Source: Dasypus novemcinctus (Eukaryota; Chordata; Mammalia; Cingulata; Dasypodidae). Taken from it: a stretch of 64,000 bases of DNA. A model generated the notes under the pieces. It did not search any database. It had not been told where the DNA came from and saw only the letters and a program-made list of their open reading frames with translations. Below are positions 1-11,660 of this stretch, one piece after another. The translations under genes and the position numbers were made by a program. Positions within the stretch are counted from its first letter, which is position 1; each line of letters opens with the position of its first letter. The DNA is taken from the NCBI RefSeq assembly GCF_030445035.2, contig NW_026688628.1, positions 3,100,001 to 3,164,000 on the forward strand, read 5' to 3'.

Positions 1-199
1 TCTGTAATGGTATGTACAATATAAGGATAAATTTTTTTCTAACTTGGGCATGTTCTTAAATTTATGTAGGCTTACTGATCAGAGAAGCTAACATTATATC
101 AATGAACACTTTAAGATGAAAAATGTAAATCCATGTTCACACAAATTGAGTTATTAGGCTGACAAACTTTTCTTTGAGTAATTGTCTGAAGACAGTTTC

Positions 200-530
200 C
201 AAGATATTTTTGGTCATTTAAATATATAAGGTATGCAGGATGTGTTTTGTTAAGGGAAAAGAAAAGTTTTGTCCTAAAGTAAAATGACTGGTTGTTGCAG
301 AGTGAGAACGAGCAATGTGTAGGACAAAATCTGTATAGGTAAAGAAACCTGTAGAAGGTTTGTGGAAAAGGAATTTAATTTGTCATGGTCAAAGTTGATT
401 AAAATTTGATTGGTTAATGAGATTTTTAAGAGTTCTTATCAGAAAATACCCTAATACAAAATTAGAATTTGTTTTTATCTTTGTTAAAATAACAGTTTTC
501 TTGGCTTGTTAGCCTGCTAAGAGGTTTAAA
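200..530 (+). repeat. Partial copy of an AT-rich ERV internal module
   Basis: This AT-rich stretch aligns by eye with 23937-24240 inside ERV-B. Shared landmarks in the same order are a GGAATGTGTTTT-like string, 'TTTTGTYCTAARRTAAAATGA', 'GTAGAAGGTTYRTGGAAAAG' and a run ending near 'CTAATRCAAA'. A related block lies in reverse complement inside ERV-A (about 10700-11660). No ORF of note is present. It is probably a truncated remnant of the same internal sequence, extending leftward toward or beyond the window edge. The family name is not known to me. Confidence 0.55.
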
Positions 531-789
531 ATGGTTACTTTAACCTTCTGAGTAATCCACCTAGAAGGCAAATATTGTGAATCTAAACAGATAATGCTCT
601 GAGCTATATATTGACCATATAATGGTTAATTGTTTTACAAAACATACCTTCTCACTTTTAAAAAAAAACTAAGTCTTTGAACCTTTGTTTACTGTGGCAG
701 TTAGGGAGATCTGCCTGAGATCTGCATAAGCATAGCCTTTGCAATGACATTTGAAATGCACTTTGAAATCTCTAAGCTATAAAACTCTC
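531..789. other. AT-rich non-coding stretch, no feature recognised
   Basis: It contains no convincing ORF, RNA gene or repeat that I can name. It may be the tail of the ERV-like module on its left. Confidence 0.4.
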
Positions 790-1340
790 TGGATTTAATG
801 TTTTCTAATTTGGGTCAAGGTCTTTTTCCAAATACATCACTGATGGCTCCTGGTAATCCCTTGGTGCCAAGGAGGCTCATCCTTGGGAGTCCTGTCTCAC
901 ATTGTGGGAATGGTAGTGAGTACAGGTACTATGCGCAAGGCATAAAGCCTCATGAAATCAACCTTTTGTAGGTCCTATTTTGGGATATATGATAATCTAT
1001 TTTCACAATGTAACAAAGTTAGAATCATTTATAATTTCCTTACTCATGATTCCTCTACCCCTTTTATCTGAACCTATATTTATCACTATCCCTATTAAAG
1101 ATCTGTCTCAGGGATTAAATCTTCAGTCTGTTCATGTGTTTTTTAAGCAGAGTTTTAGCCAACACCTACTCTCCAGTTCCCTGGACTTGCCCAGAGAAAC
1201 TAAGAGAATGATAATGGTCAACTCCCATTCCAAAAAACAAAGAATATCTACAACTGCAAGTGAAACAATTCTTTCTATCTGCCCCATAATAACTAAAACC
1301 CTTTCAGTCAGAAGCAGTCAGAATCCCAAGTTCTTCAATA
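790..1340 (-). repeat. L1 3' UTR fragment, reverse orientation
   Basis: Positions 805-905 match the reverse-oriented L1 3' UTR at 33150-33240 ('CAAGGTCTTTTTC', then 'GCACCAAAGAGGCTTATCC'-like and 'GGAGTCATGTCCCA'-like strings). They also match the reverse complement of about 48590-48650 in the full-length L1. The rest is diverged. The 123-aa reading frame over 980-1351 has no recognisable domain and is treated as chance. Confidence 0.55.
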
Positions 1341-1369
1341 TTGAGGAATGAAAAAACACAAAGGGGGAG

Positions 1370-1835
1370 TGTAACCACAGAATGAAGATTTATTATTATT
1401 GTTTTACTATCATGTGGTAATGAAAGAAATTTAACTTGATATGAATAGTGATTATCAGATTTATGAGGGAAGGGGAATGGATGGATAGTTGGAACACAGG
1501 ACATTTCTAGGACATTGAAATTTTTCAGTATGATACTGCAATGACAAATACATGACACACTACATTTGTGAATGCCTATAAAACTGTACAGTATAAAATG
1601 TAAACCATAAAGTAATCTACAGGCCTTCGTTAGTAGCAATGCTTCAATATCGCTTCATCAATTGTAACAGATGTCTCACACTAATATAAAATGTTAATAA
1701 TAGGAGAAAATATGTATGTGGTTGATGGGTGTTATATGAAAATTCCTTATAATTTGATGTATTTTTCCTGTAATCTAAAACTTCTCTAAAAATAAAGTTT
1801 ATTATAACATTTTTAAAAGTTTATGAAAAATATTT
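1370..1835 (+). repeat. L1 3' end (L1MA/L1ME-like), plus orientation
   Basis: The segment carries the typical older mammalian L1 terminus: 'CATCAATTGTAACA', 'ATGTTAATAATAGG', then 'CCTGTAATCTAAAACTTCTC', then 'AAAAATAAAGTTTATT' at about 1788-1803 containing an AATAAA signal. It lies next to L1 debris in the opposite orientation. Confidence 0.65.
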
Positions 1836-1959
1836 TAAGAATGGAGTATTTTTCTTATAGTAATGTTAACTTCTCTATTTAATTCTGAAATCTGATTGCC
1901 ACTTTGTATAGAGAACTATATTATTCAGTCAATAAGGTGCTCATGGAAAGTATCAGAAA

Positions 1960-2540
1960 TCTGCTGGCTTTTATAAAGGGTATTTATTTGGGGTAAAAAT
2001 TACAGTCACAAGGCCCTAAAGAGTCCAACTGAAGGTTCTTCCTTACCAAACTCTGATGCCACATGTTGAAGCAAGATGGCAGGCTTGCCATCTTGTGACA
2101 GTTTAGCCTTTCTCTTCCCTCTTAAGGCTCTGTGGGCCCAACTTCTTCTGATCTCAACTGTAGGCTGGCATATGAATCATCTCTCTTCCCAGGGCTCATT
2201 TCTTTCCAGTCTCAGCTACTCTGTTCGCTTCACAAGGTCAGCCATGAACCCTCAGGAATGGTTCATCTGTCTTCCTGGGATCTCTGCAGTGTCTATGGAG
2301 GTGTCTCTCTTCCTCTGTGTGTCTTCTCCTGTGTATCTACTTCTGTGTGAGAGTCTATTCTATTGGCCCCTCAAGGGGCCAGGACTCAACCCTGCATACC
2401 CAAATGATATGTTTGAATCAAAGCCCTAATCTTGATTTAATCAAGTAAATGTAAAGCCTTTGAATTTAAATCAATCAAAGGGTATCATTCCCAGAGAAGC
2501 AGACCAGTTTATAAACATGACCAGTATCTCTTTTTCAATT
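1960..2540. repeat. Possible dispersed repeat, family unknown
   Basis: This patch of higher GC and pyrimidine content has a style typical of interspersed repeats (for example 'GATTTAATCAAGTAAATGTAAAG'-like text). It contains a 117-aa and a 72-aa overlapping reading frame with no recognisable domain. I see no target duplication or poly-A. The assignment as a repeat is an impression only. Confidence 0.25.
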
Positions 2541-2823
2541 CATAAATATCAAACTGCTACAGTAACCAAATAGCACTTCACAGTGACCCATGATCCTCTT
2601 TAACAAATTGTTCAAACCTGACCATTTTGAAATTTTACCTTTCCAATATCATACCCTACATAATATCTTCTTGATCTCAAAATGTTTTGGGAATTTCAAG
2701 GGGCCTCTGGAAAATTACAAAGGATTTCTTTCATTTTACAAAAAAGAGGTAATAAAAATGTTATGTTTCCTTCATATTTTATGAAATGCATGGGAAGTGT
2801 TGTCTAAATTTGAAAGGATTTTC

Positions 2824-3172
2824 TTTTTTTTTTTTTTTTAAGATTTATTTATTCATTTAATTTCCCCCTCTCCCCTGGTTGTCTGCTCTTGGTGTCTATT
2901 TGTTGCATCTTGTTTCTTCGTCCTCGTCAGTGGCACGGGAAGTGTGGGCAGCGCCATTCCTGGGCAGGCTGCCCCCCCCCTTTCACGCTGGGGGGCCCTC
3001 CTCACGGGCGCGCTCCTTGCGCGTGGGGCTCCCCCACGCGGGGGACACCCCTGCATGGCAGGGCACTCCCGCATGGCCAGCTCCACATGGGTCAAGGAGG
3101 CCCGGGACCTGAACCGCGGACCTCCCATATGGTAGATGGACGCCCTAACCACTGGGCCAAAGTCCGTTTCCC
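2824..3172 (-). repeat. DAS-III-like SINE (tRNA-derived), minus strand
   Basis: Read on the minus strand, it starts GGGAAACGGACTTTGGCCCA, carries a tRNA-like head with a B-box-like 'GGTTCAGGTCCCGGG' segment, a GC-rich body, and ends in 'AATAAATAAATCTT' plus poly-A (seen as poly-T at 2824-2839). Flanking direct repeats 'TGAAAGGATTTTCT' lie at 2811-2824 and 3175-3188, a 14-bp target duplication consistent with L1-driven retrotransposition. DAS SINEs are known from armadillos. The several ORFs across it on both strands are artefacts of its GC-rich body. Confidence 0.93.
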
Positions 3173-3189
3173 ATTGAAAGGATTTTCTA

Positions 3190-4550
3190 AGCTTCTCTTG
3201 GTTAAGTCTGTATAGGTAAAATGCTATTAATATAAACACTTCAGAAATTTTATAAAGTTTTAGATATTTATCAATCTTTACATACCATGAGTTGTCCTAG
3301 CAGTGATCTGCCTGATGTCAGCAGTAAAATTACTTGACATAATTTGTTATTCTTAAAATATTGTTTAATGAACACTCAGCATAAAATTTATTTCTGTAAA
3401 GTAGCAACAATTTAACCATTTTAATGTTCTGTCATATGCAATTAGTTTTTATTCTGATGTTTCTCTGAACTCATTTGCTGTCAGCTACAGGCTAGAATAC
3501 TTCATATTCAACAGAAAACACTCTTAGTAACCCATGGAAAAGACTTTGCCAAGTGCTTTGGGGCACAGGTTACTAATCATATTGATAAATAACTTTGAGA
3601 ACAAAACACTGAACTGGGGCAGGCTTCCAGAACTCTAGTGAAGGAATTGATGTGTTCATGAGATGGTAACACAAAATTCAGTAGAAGGAGGATTGTTAGG
3701 GACTGAATTAAATGATAAAGAATGATTATAGTTTTGTTTAGATTATTGCTGATGTTAATGCTCTTTCTTCTAGATACAAAGAATCTCTTGTTTCCTTATC
3801 TTAAACTATCTAATTCATAAAACATTTCTCTTTTCTCACTGCCTGACTTCTCTAGAATTTGGAAACTCTTATTAAATAATTTTATTTTTACAGCACTATA
3901 ATTATTTGCATAGGTTTACAGAATCTGTACTCTTTATTAACAGGACATAATTGAAGACATTTGTTATGTTACCAAGGCTTTGAAAGGAATGTCATGTTTG
4001 AGAATGATGCTCAGTTTATCACACTTGATCAGAAACTTTTAAGGAACTAAGGTTGACTTTTTGGAGCCAATGCTTACAAAACTCTCTTGGAAAATCTGGT
4101 CTGGTACCTTGCTCTTGGGTTCCCAACCTTATAGGTCAGTAAAGAAGGTTACTTTCTGGCAAACATTTCCTTATTTTCACTGATTTTAAGAAAGAGGAAT
4201 TCACCCAAATGCATTGGCAAACTGCAAGTGCACTCTGGTGCTGAACTTTTGTCTTGGCTTCCTAGTTTCAAGTAGCTTTTCAAAGTCCAAGTGGAGGTTT
4301 CTTGTGAAAACTTCCAGGAGACCAGGCTTAAAAAGGCCTATATGATAAATCACCATTCTTGTTGCACATATGTAAATACTTAGGCCAAATCTAATGAAAC
4401 CAGATTTATTTTATGGTGAAGAATATTCTTTTTGTGGTTATCTTTTATCAGAAGGAGGGAGACTATATAGAAAAATTTTGGATTTCAATAGAAAATTATA
4501 GCACATTCCTATGGGTTATCAGATTCTGTTCCTGTTTATTGTCTGAGCTC
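3190..4550. other. No gene seen; possible decayed retroviral sequence toward the right
   Basis: This stretch is AT-rich with no ORF above about 60 codons. Because 4820-5200 looks like retroviral env, the part from about 3900 rightward may be upstream env/pol sequence decayed beyond recognition. I cannot support a specific call. Confidence 0.25.
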
Positions 4551-4559
4551 TTTTATATC

Positions 4560-5270
4560 CCCTTTGTAAACTTCAGATAACTGCATGCATTGTTACCTAC
4601 CTGTAAATTGGCCTGTGATCTTACATATCCTGTTCTGCCCTAAATGCCTGTCAAAAGCTAACAGGATCTTTTGTGTATCAGGTCTCCAACAGACAAAGGG
4701 GCATAATAGCCCCAATCCTTTGACCTACTTTACTACAGAGTCCCACTCTTCCATGTGCACCATCACACCTTCCCTAAGAACACATGACCTGGAGTGAACA
4801 GTTATAAATATACCTAAAATTATGAAACAGCTTTAACACCATTGTCAAAGTGCTTTGGGCTCCTCAGGCTGAGATTAACGGCCTAGCACCAGTGGCCCTG
4901 CTACACAGACAGGCTCCAGATACCCTGGCTGTCCATGAACAATGTTGCATTTACATTAATAATTCTGACAACATATGTAAATATCCTAAATATTTTGAAG
5001 AACCAAGTTAAGTTGTTTTATGATGTCAGTCAGGCTCAATTATTTCAATGGCCAGAACTTCCTGAACTAGGTTCTTGGTTTGATGGACTATGAAGACAAC
5101 TAGTTTGATTTGGATTTATGCTTTTAGTTGTGATTATTATTCTACTTCAGTTTATTTCTTGTTGTGTAAACTGTTTCCTAATTTTTTTCAATTTCTTTAT
5201 CATCCTTAAGACAGATGTCTTAAGATAGTTAATAAAAATGAAAATGAGATGGAAGTGGGACTCCCTCTAG
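4560..5270 (+). pseudogene. Decayed retroviral env fragment, class I (gamma-like) candidate
   Basis: Conceptual translation of about 4820-4990 gives a run resembling the heptad/disulphide region of gamma-type transmembrane subunits: a stretch 'AEINGLAPVALLHRQA' is followed by a CC pair, with a third Cys about 10 residues later. About 110 bp downstream is a 'GSWFDGL'-like pre-membrane motif and a hydrophobic run of roughly 20-25 residues (about 5110-5185). Stops and frame breaks interrupt it. An upstream 70-aa frame (4585-4797) could be surface-subunit residue but has no diagnostic motif. No LTR was paired with it. It is in the opposite orientation to the neighbouring ERV-A, so it belongs to a different insertion. 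Confidence 0.45.
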
Positions 5271-5689
5271 TGGACCAAGACTAAAAATAAAAAAATAAAA
5301 ATAATGAACAATCTAACTTCGAGAGAGGATCATACCCATAAACTACTCAGCTATTCTAAGGGTCTTAAGTGTGATGTAACTTCCAGCCAATGAACCTCAC
5401 TGCAACCCAGAAAGGAAACAAACATAAACACAAAAAGAAAAAGTGGAACAAAACAACTGACTAAACTTACTCAACCACCTGACAAGAAATCATTGGTAGT
5501 GCTAGGAGTGTTTTGATCAAGTTTCAATGAAATCTTAAATTGCATGATCTTTTTTTCTTTTAACAATAATATCCACCATTTTCTTATTTTGATTTTAACA
5601 ATAAAATATTCATAGTCCTACAATTACAATCATCTTTACTTTTAGTATCATTTTGGAACTCTTTATGAAATGATTAAACCTTCATCTGT
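5271..5689. other. Flank of ERV-A, no feature recognised
   Basis: A-rich sequence follows the env-like remnant, including a low-complexity A/T patch at 5281-5310. It may be the 3' non-coding part of the same retroviral fragment. Nothing further is seen. Confidence 0.3.
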
Positions 5690-6164
5690 TGTAGAATTTG
5701 AGAGAGGTTCAATTATTTGCATATAGAGAGGCCAGGACTCAGGAATGATTTTGAGAAGGAAAAATGGTTTATTGATGGACAGCCAGACTCGGCAGCTTTC
5801 TGTTTCAATCCCAAGCCCTGAACAAGACTTTTGAGTTCCTTTTATACAGAGAGGAAAGGTTAAATGGTCCCTTTGTTTCAGTTCTCAATAGGCTTGAATT
5901 AGCATATATATCTTCCACATCTTAGGTAAGCTTTTAGCATGGACTTCACACATTCTAGATAAGCTTTTAGCATATTTGGTTTGCATTTCCCCTGAATACT
6001 TAAAGTTTATAGACCTTGCATTGTTAAACTGTTTCCTGGGACTGGAGTCATTGCCATGGTCACTAAGGGCAGGACTGCAGCCTCTTACTGTCTCACACCC
6101 ACAAGTCAGACAGCTTAGGTCATCTCTGAAGAGACAAAGAGCCTTCCACCCATAGCCCACATCA
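5690..6164 (-). repeat. ERV-A 3' LTR (minus strand)
   Basis: This 475-bp sequence is repeated in the same orientation at 12928-13401, with roughly a dozen or so differences by eye. On the minus strand each copy begins TGATGTGG and ends TTCTACA, giving the TG...CA ends of an LTR. A polypurine tract (minus-strand TGGAAAAAGGGGGGAA, plus coordinates 6165-6180) lies exactly next to its inner edge, which marks it as the 3' LTR of a minus-strand provirus. The 98-aa reading frame over it is paralleled by a 91-aa frame in the other LTR and is not a gene. Confidence 0.9.
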
Positions 6165-6180
6165 TTCCCCCCTTTTTCCA
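6165..6180 (-). other. ERV-A polypurine tract
   Basis: Read on the minus strand this is TGGAAAAAGGGGGGAA, immediately before the TG of the 3' LTR. It is the expected plus-strand primer of reverse transcription for a minus-oriented provirus. Confidence 0.8.
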
Positions 6181-8609
6181 AAGTTTAACTTGCTAAGCTT
6201 TGGCATAATTATTGTTGGAACTATGAGGTGGATGGCTGTTTGTTGTTTTGTGTAGCATCTAGGACTGTTTTTAGAAGTTTAGAAGTTTTTATTCTGGACA
6301 GCAGAATCTTGGGGGGGAGGCCTGCAGTCATTCTGGGGCCACCAGTGCTCACATGGATTTCCAGTCAGGTTCCAGATTCATCTATTAATTTTATTTTTAT
6401 CCTTAAAGAGTTTACACCTTTAATCTAAAATGGGTGCTGAAGGGAGATGATCTCTTTTTTGTAACTGCTTCCTGCTGACCATGGGCTGTAGTCATTGCCT
6501 AACAAGGTGAAAAACTTTTATTTTATTTTAACTGGAGGAAGATGGATCTGGCATTTTGTATGAAGTTGGATGAAGTTTTCATATGGTTAATAAGATGTTC
6601 ATTCTGAAAGAAACACACTTAATTAAAAATTTGGAATACCTGTTTTTAAAAAGGACATTGGATTACAGAGGTAGACAAGGTTAGGTGCTTATAAAGATGG
6701 CAGTCCTTTTTAAAAAACTGGTGGGAACAGTATATATATATACTTTTTCTGTTATTTATCTTTTTATTTATTTATTGCAATAAATACTTATTTTTGTTTG
6801 AAGACACATTTCAAGCTGTTTAATGATTGGCACTCATGTGATTTGTCAGATGCTCCTGGTGAACTGGCACCCTTTGGGCAATTGGTTTCATTCAGGATTA
6901 GTACACCAAGTTGGAAATTTTCTTAGTTTATAGTTGTGGGAGTGATCAGAACTACAGAAAAAAAGGTTTTAATTGTACAATTTTTAGTAATTTTTGACTT
7001 GTTCAATAGGTGACTCATTATTAGCAAGCAAGCTTCATTTTTGCTATATGGTAGAGTACACTAGAATATAGTAAGTTGACTGAGCCTGGCTGAGACTGCC
7101 ACCTTATTCTATAGATATGTTTATTAATTGTTTAGAAAATGAGTTTACTAGGAATTTAATATGTCTAATATACTTCTGCACTTGATCCAAAATAGAAAAG
7201 ATAACATTATAATTATTAGGCATATATTTAGTACAGGATAAGAGTACAGCACTTAATATTAATTAATGTATTATTACTTAATGCAAAGGATTTAGAGTTG
7301 CAATTAATAGTTTTAAGTTTCAGGTTTGTAATACTTTACATGTTATCCATCCATGAGAGCAGGCCATAATGCCAATTGTGTTTAAGTTTTACTGACAGTA
7401 TCCTGGTATCATGGCTCCACTTAGCATGTTCTTCATGCAGTGAACAAGTCACAGCATACTTGATCTTAGAGAGATTTTCTAGTATCCTACTAGCCTGGTG
7501 CATGGTGCTCTTTGGCACTATGGAACAGTGCCTGTCTGGAGGTGATATCCATTTTACACTTGACTGTACCGAGTCATTATTGGCTGCTGCAGGAGCTTGA
7601 AACTGCAATGTAGTTTCCATTGACTTCAGGAGCAGAATCAGAGGCTGATATAGCAAATATTTTTAATTGAGGGGTCAGTGACCAGCCTAGCCAATAACTC
7701 ACATGGAGAGGCCACCTGTAATGTATTCAAGGCCTGGTTTGAATGTACAAAAGAGTTTGAAAATGTTAAAGTTTATTCCTTGTTTTTATATATATTTTAA
7801 ACAATTTAATGCAACACATATATCAAATGACTGTTTACTTACACAATTTTACTATGAAGATAACACTAGGTACTTTACTTTAGTAATAGAGGGAAAAAAT
7901 TATTTTTCATTGTTAAAATGAAAACAGAAGATTTCCAATAGAATCAAGATAACTTTTTATTACTATTTACTTAAATATGTACTTTGCAGTGGCCTTTAGA
8001 CAGGTTTTATTATCACGAAGTTATTTCTTGCAACCAATACCAATCTAAGTTTTTAGTTAACAATGACTTCTAGAACTAGAACTATTTAAACATTTTCAGT
8101 TTGGAAGATGTTTTACAAACTCTTTATAATTGACTATAACCACAGTGACTAGCCACCTCATGTTTAAATAAACTTATTAAATTACAATTACTAACCAAAG
8201 AAATTTACTCTATTTATTTAAGAGAGCATATCTACAATCTTTTTCTTTTAGCCTAATTTCATCAATGTGAACTTACAATTTTTATTACTTTAAAGATTTC
8301 TTAAATATAATGTTAATTTAGTTTATAAATTAACTATGGGAGATTACACTCAAGTTAAATAAAATTGAAACCATTATAGTTTATGCAAGGAATGTTCTTT
8401 TTTTCTCTTACAGGAAGCTAAAAACTTTTTTCCTTTATTTAAGTTATGAAAATGAATAATTTAAAAGCATACTGACTACCAGGTTTTAAAACATATTGCA
8501 CAATTACTTAATTTATTTAATCATAATCCAGGAAAGAGCTCTCCATAGATTTTATGGACTTTTCTTTATTTACTGAAATTTGTTAATAGAGCCATTAATT
8601 ACTCTATTT

Positions 8610-9064
8610 TGTTGGAAAGAAATATTCTGGAAGAAAATAAGGCTCACTAGATTGTGGAGAAGAAAAGAATTTATTCTCAATCTTGCAAGAAGGGGTGCAG
8701 AGCCAGATATGGCTGGTGCCCCGAACAAAGAAAAATGACACAATTTATACCCCTAAGCCTAGCAGGCAAGCTCCTCTGTTTCTCTATAGATTGGATACTT
8801 CAGAAATTACAGCTTATCTGAGAAGATCTAACTTTCCCGCGCAAAAGTTTGTGATTTAACTGCTTCCTCTATCACATTCCAACCACTTTAGTTTTTACCT
8901 GCTCTCCTTTGTCAAATAAGGAATAGAATTTAGTGCTGAAATGGCATCGACCTAGCTCCTTCTTGGGTATTCTTCCACTGCCCATAGGACTGGCCTAAGC
9001 TGATCTCTTCCACTGCTGTCCAACCCTGGAATGGGAGACTGAGGCAGCAGGCCACCAGGTTACA
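8610..9064 (-). repeat. Solo LTR-like insert, class I ERV style, minus strand
   Basis: On the minus strand it starts TGTAACCTGG and ends TTTCCAACA. Internally it has a TATA-like 'GTATAAATTG', a 'CGGGGCACCAGCC' segment and AATAAA in 'GAGAATAAATTC', in LTR order (U3, promoter, R with polyadenylation signal, U5). No primer-binding site or polypurine tract adjoins either edge, so it looks solo. I could not find a clear target duplication, so the boundaries are good to a few bases only. Confidence 0.65.
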
Positions 9065-9298
9065 CCAATTAACATTTTTTTCCCTTATGTGAAAACTAAC
9101 CTAATCTTTGTTTTTTTACATTTTATGGCAGACAAAAGGTTTAAACTGGGAAATTACAGGGCAAACTGATTCTTAATTCCCTAGCCTAGTAGATAGGTTT
9201 AATCTGCCATACCTAGTCTTGCCTTTAAAGCTCTTGCAAAGAGGAGGCCATTTCCCAATTGTTTCTATATTCAGATTTCTATATGACTTTTTCATCCT

Positions 9299-10060
9299 GC
9301 TTAGTTTAATTTGGGCTTTAAGAATATTTACTTACATATATAACTACATATTTAATTTTTAACAATTTGAATAGAGCTCTTTTAAGAATTTTCATTTGTT
9401 AATTTGATATTATTATCCTGATGTATGAAGACATATACTACCAAATGGGCAGACAAAAAGAGTTAACCACAGGGAAGTGGACTTGGCCCAGTGGTTAGGG
9501 CATCCATCTACCACATGGGAGGTCCGCAGTTCAAACCCCGGGCCTCCTTGATCCATGTGGAGCTGGCCCATGCACAGTGCTAATGTGCACAAGGAGTGCC
9601 CTGCCATGCAGGGCTGTCCCCCGCATAGGGGAGCCCCACACACAAGGAGTGCACCCCATAAGGAGAGCCACCCAGTGCGAAAGAAAGTGCAGCCTGCCCA
9701 GGAATGGCGCCACACACACAGAGAGCTGACACAACAAGATGATGCAACCAAAAAGAAACACAGATTCCTGTGCCTCTGACAACAACAGAAGCAGACAAAG
9801 AAGGCGCAGCAAATAGACACAGAGAACAGACAATCAGGGGTGGGGGGAAGAAATAAAATAAATAAATAAATCTTAAAAAAAAAAGAGTTAAACACAGAAA
9901 CACAACTCATTGGTGTTACTTATAATTTGCATTATTTTATATACTGTTTAGCTTAATTTGGGGTCCAGAAATATATATTACTTATATAACTGCATATTTA
10001 ACCTCAACAATTTGAGCAAATAGGCAGACATGAATAGTTTGACACAAAAACATAACTTTA
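9299..10060. repeat. Local direct duplication inside ERV-A, split by a SINE
   Basis: Text at about 9299-9382 ('TTAATTTGGGCTTTAAGAAT' onward to 'AACAATTTGAATAGAG') recurs at 9945-10022 ('TTAATTTGGGGTCCAGAAAT' onward to 'AACAATTTGAGCAAATAG'). The following 'GCAGACAAAAAGAGTTAACC' recurs as 'GCAGACATGAATAGTTTGAC'. The first copy was later interrupted by the DAS-III SINE at 9473-9884. Confidence 0.6.
9473..9884 (+). repeat. DAS-III-like SINE, plus strand
   Basis: It begins GGAAGTGGACTTGGCCCAGT, has a tRNA-like head with box-B-like GGTCCGCAGTTCAAACCCCG, a body with the 'CAGCCTGCCCAGGAATGGCG' core, and ends (AAAT)n plus TCTT and poly-A. Target duplications lie at 9455-9472 and 9880-9897 (18 bp with one mismatch, around GAGTTAAMCACAG). 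The 165-, 107- and 100-aa minus frames and the 74-aa plus frame over it are SINE artefacts. Confidence 0.95.
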
Positions 10061-10379
10061 GTTACTTTAAACTTTTAATTTTTACAAAACAAGTGTGACT
10101 GCAAAACATTTTAAAGACTCCTGAAACTTTTTTTAATTTGCACTATGACTGTGCAGTTTTACACTATGACCATGCAGTTTTACACAAGAATTTTCTTTCT
10201 TAATTGATGGATTGCAACCAAAATGTTCTTAATGCTTTAGCACCATTTTTTGTTTCAGAATTTTATATTTTACTTTGAATTTAGCAGAATTTTGGATAAG
10301 CAACAAGATTAATTTTATATATATTTACTGAGGTTATTTGAAGCCTCAGGGAGACAGACTGGTTCTCTCATGAATTGCC

Positions 10380-10700
10380 ACTCTTAGGAATGCTGACCAT
10401 CAAGGCAGGACATTTCTCCCCCTCTCCCCCCACCTTTTTTTTAATTTTGGAGATAATAAAACTCCAGTGGCTGCTTAATCTTATTCCATCAGGCAGCAAT
10501 TTATTTAGTTTACACTTGAATTCATGAGAGAAAGGGTTACAAATACCAGGACAGGAGACAGTGATGTCCCACCTCTTCTCTGGCCTGTAGGGGCAGAAGC
10601 TATTATGAAATAACCATAGGCAAAGGCAAGGGGTGAGGTTAAGCTTGAAGCAACCATAAACAAAGGAAAGGTTAGTTTAAAATTTACACTTAAATAATAG
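10380..10700. other. LTR-like or leader-like patch inside ERV-A, unresolved
   Basis: A C-rich tract (about 10418-10435) and a more complex, less AT-rich segment around 10480-10660 interrupt the AT-rich interior. This could be another LTR fragment or internal coding residue. I cannot decide. Confidence 0.2.
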
Positions 10701-11660
10701 TTTCAGTCTAAATTCACTCAGCTTTAATTTCAGTTATTATCTTTCCACTGTTTTATAATATAAATGCATTTATAAATGATTTTAACTCTTAGTTACAGTT
10801 TTTATTAATTTTTAAAAAAACCTGTTAATTTTATAACACCTTTTACCACCTTTCATTTGACTTATAACATATTAAATGAACTTAACTATTACTTTAATTT
10901 TTCTTTTAAGGTAAAAGAATAAATCTCTTGCAGTTAGTTTGAAATAAAAAGCTACTTTTCAGGATTTGATTTCTAGAACATAATGTTCTTTTAAAAGAGG
11001 TAAGACCCTTTCTTCTTCAAACACTGAGGAAATGATGAGGTTAAAGCACAAGAAGTTATTTTGATAAAACATTTTCTTTGTATATTGATCTTACTCAATT
11101 TTAATCATAAAAATTTTCCTTTCACAAACCCTCTACACTTTCAGTATTCACTCAGGTTTTGTTCCACACTCTACTCTTTCCAATAATCAATCATTTTATC
11201 TTAGGACAAAATCATCTTTTGTTTCCTTAACAATAAAAACACATTCTATATATCCCACATACTAAGTTACCAGGCAAACTTATTACAACATATAATTGCC
11301 ATTAATACTAAACAAGCTTGTTAAAATAATGAACTTTTTCTTCACTTTAAATACTTAGTAGCATGTGATACCAGAAACAGTTTTTTGGAAGCAAGTTGGC
11401 AGGGGAGGCTGGCTGCCAACAAGTTTTCTTGTTATGAAATTACCTTTTATTATTATTATCAATTCAGTTTTTGTTTAATAATGACTTTCTGCAATTAACC
11501 ATTTAAATACCTTAATTTAAACAATGCTTTGTTAAACTTTTATAATTATTTATACTTTTAAGACAAATTTTACCTTCACAGAACACATTCTCTTACTTAA
11601 AGTTACTACAATACCTTCTAAGAACCTAGGCAGAATGCAAACGTTTTTTGGCTTTGACAC
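10700..11660 (-). repeat. AT-rich module shared with ERV-B (reverse complement)
   Basis: The reverse complement aligns with about 23640-24560 in ERV-B. Strong shared runs include 'CTTCTTGTGCTTTAACCTCA' followed by 'TCATTTCCTCAGTGT', 'GAAGAAGAAAGGGTCTTA', 'GTTAAGTTCATTTAATATGT' and a 'CCAGCCTCCCCTGCCAACTTG'-type segment. Identity looks close to 85-90% in the best parts. No reading frame supports a protein, so this is non-coding internal retroviral sequence or an independent dispersed repeat. Confidence 0.7.

Noticed and set aside
5885..6181. 98-aa minus frame, with a 91-aa relative at 13122-13397
   Set aside because: The two are conserved only because they lie in paired LTRs. The polypurine tract, TG...CA ends and 7.2-kb spacing explain the similarity.
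9480..9560. tRNA gene suggested by A- and B-box-like motifs (also at 3100, 25575, 29584, 35836 and 38450)
   Set aside because: These are the tRNA-derived heads of SINEs. They are followed by SINE bodies and A-rich tails, and no acceptor stem closes.
9413..9910. 165-aa and 107-aa minus-strand frames
   Set aside because: They read through a DAS-III SINE. The same Cys/Leu/Ser-rich peptides recur in the frames over the SINEs at 25.6 and 38.2 kb.
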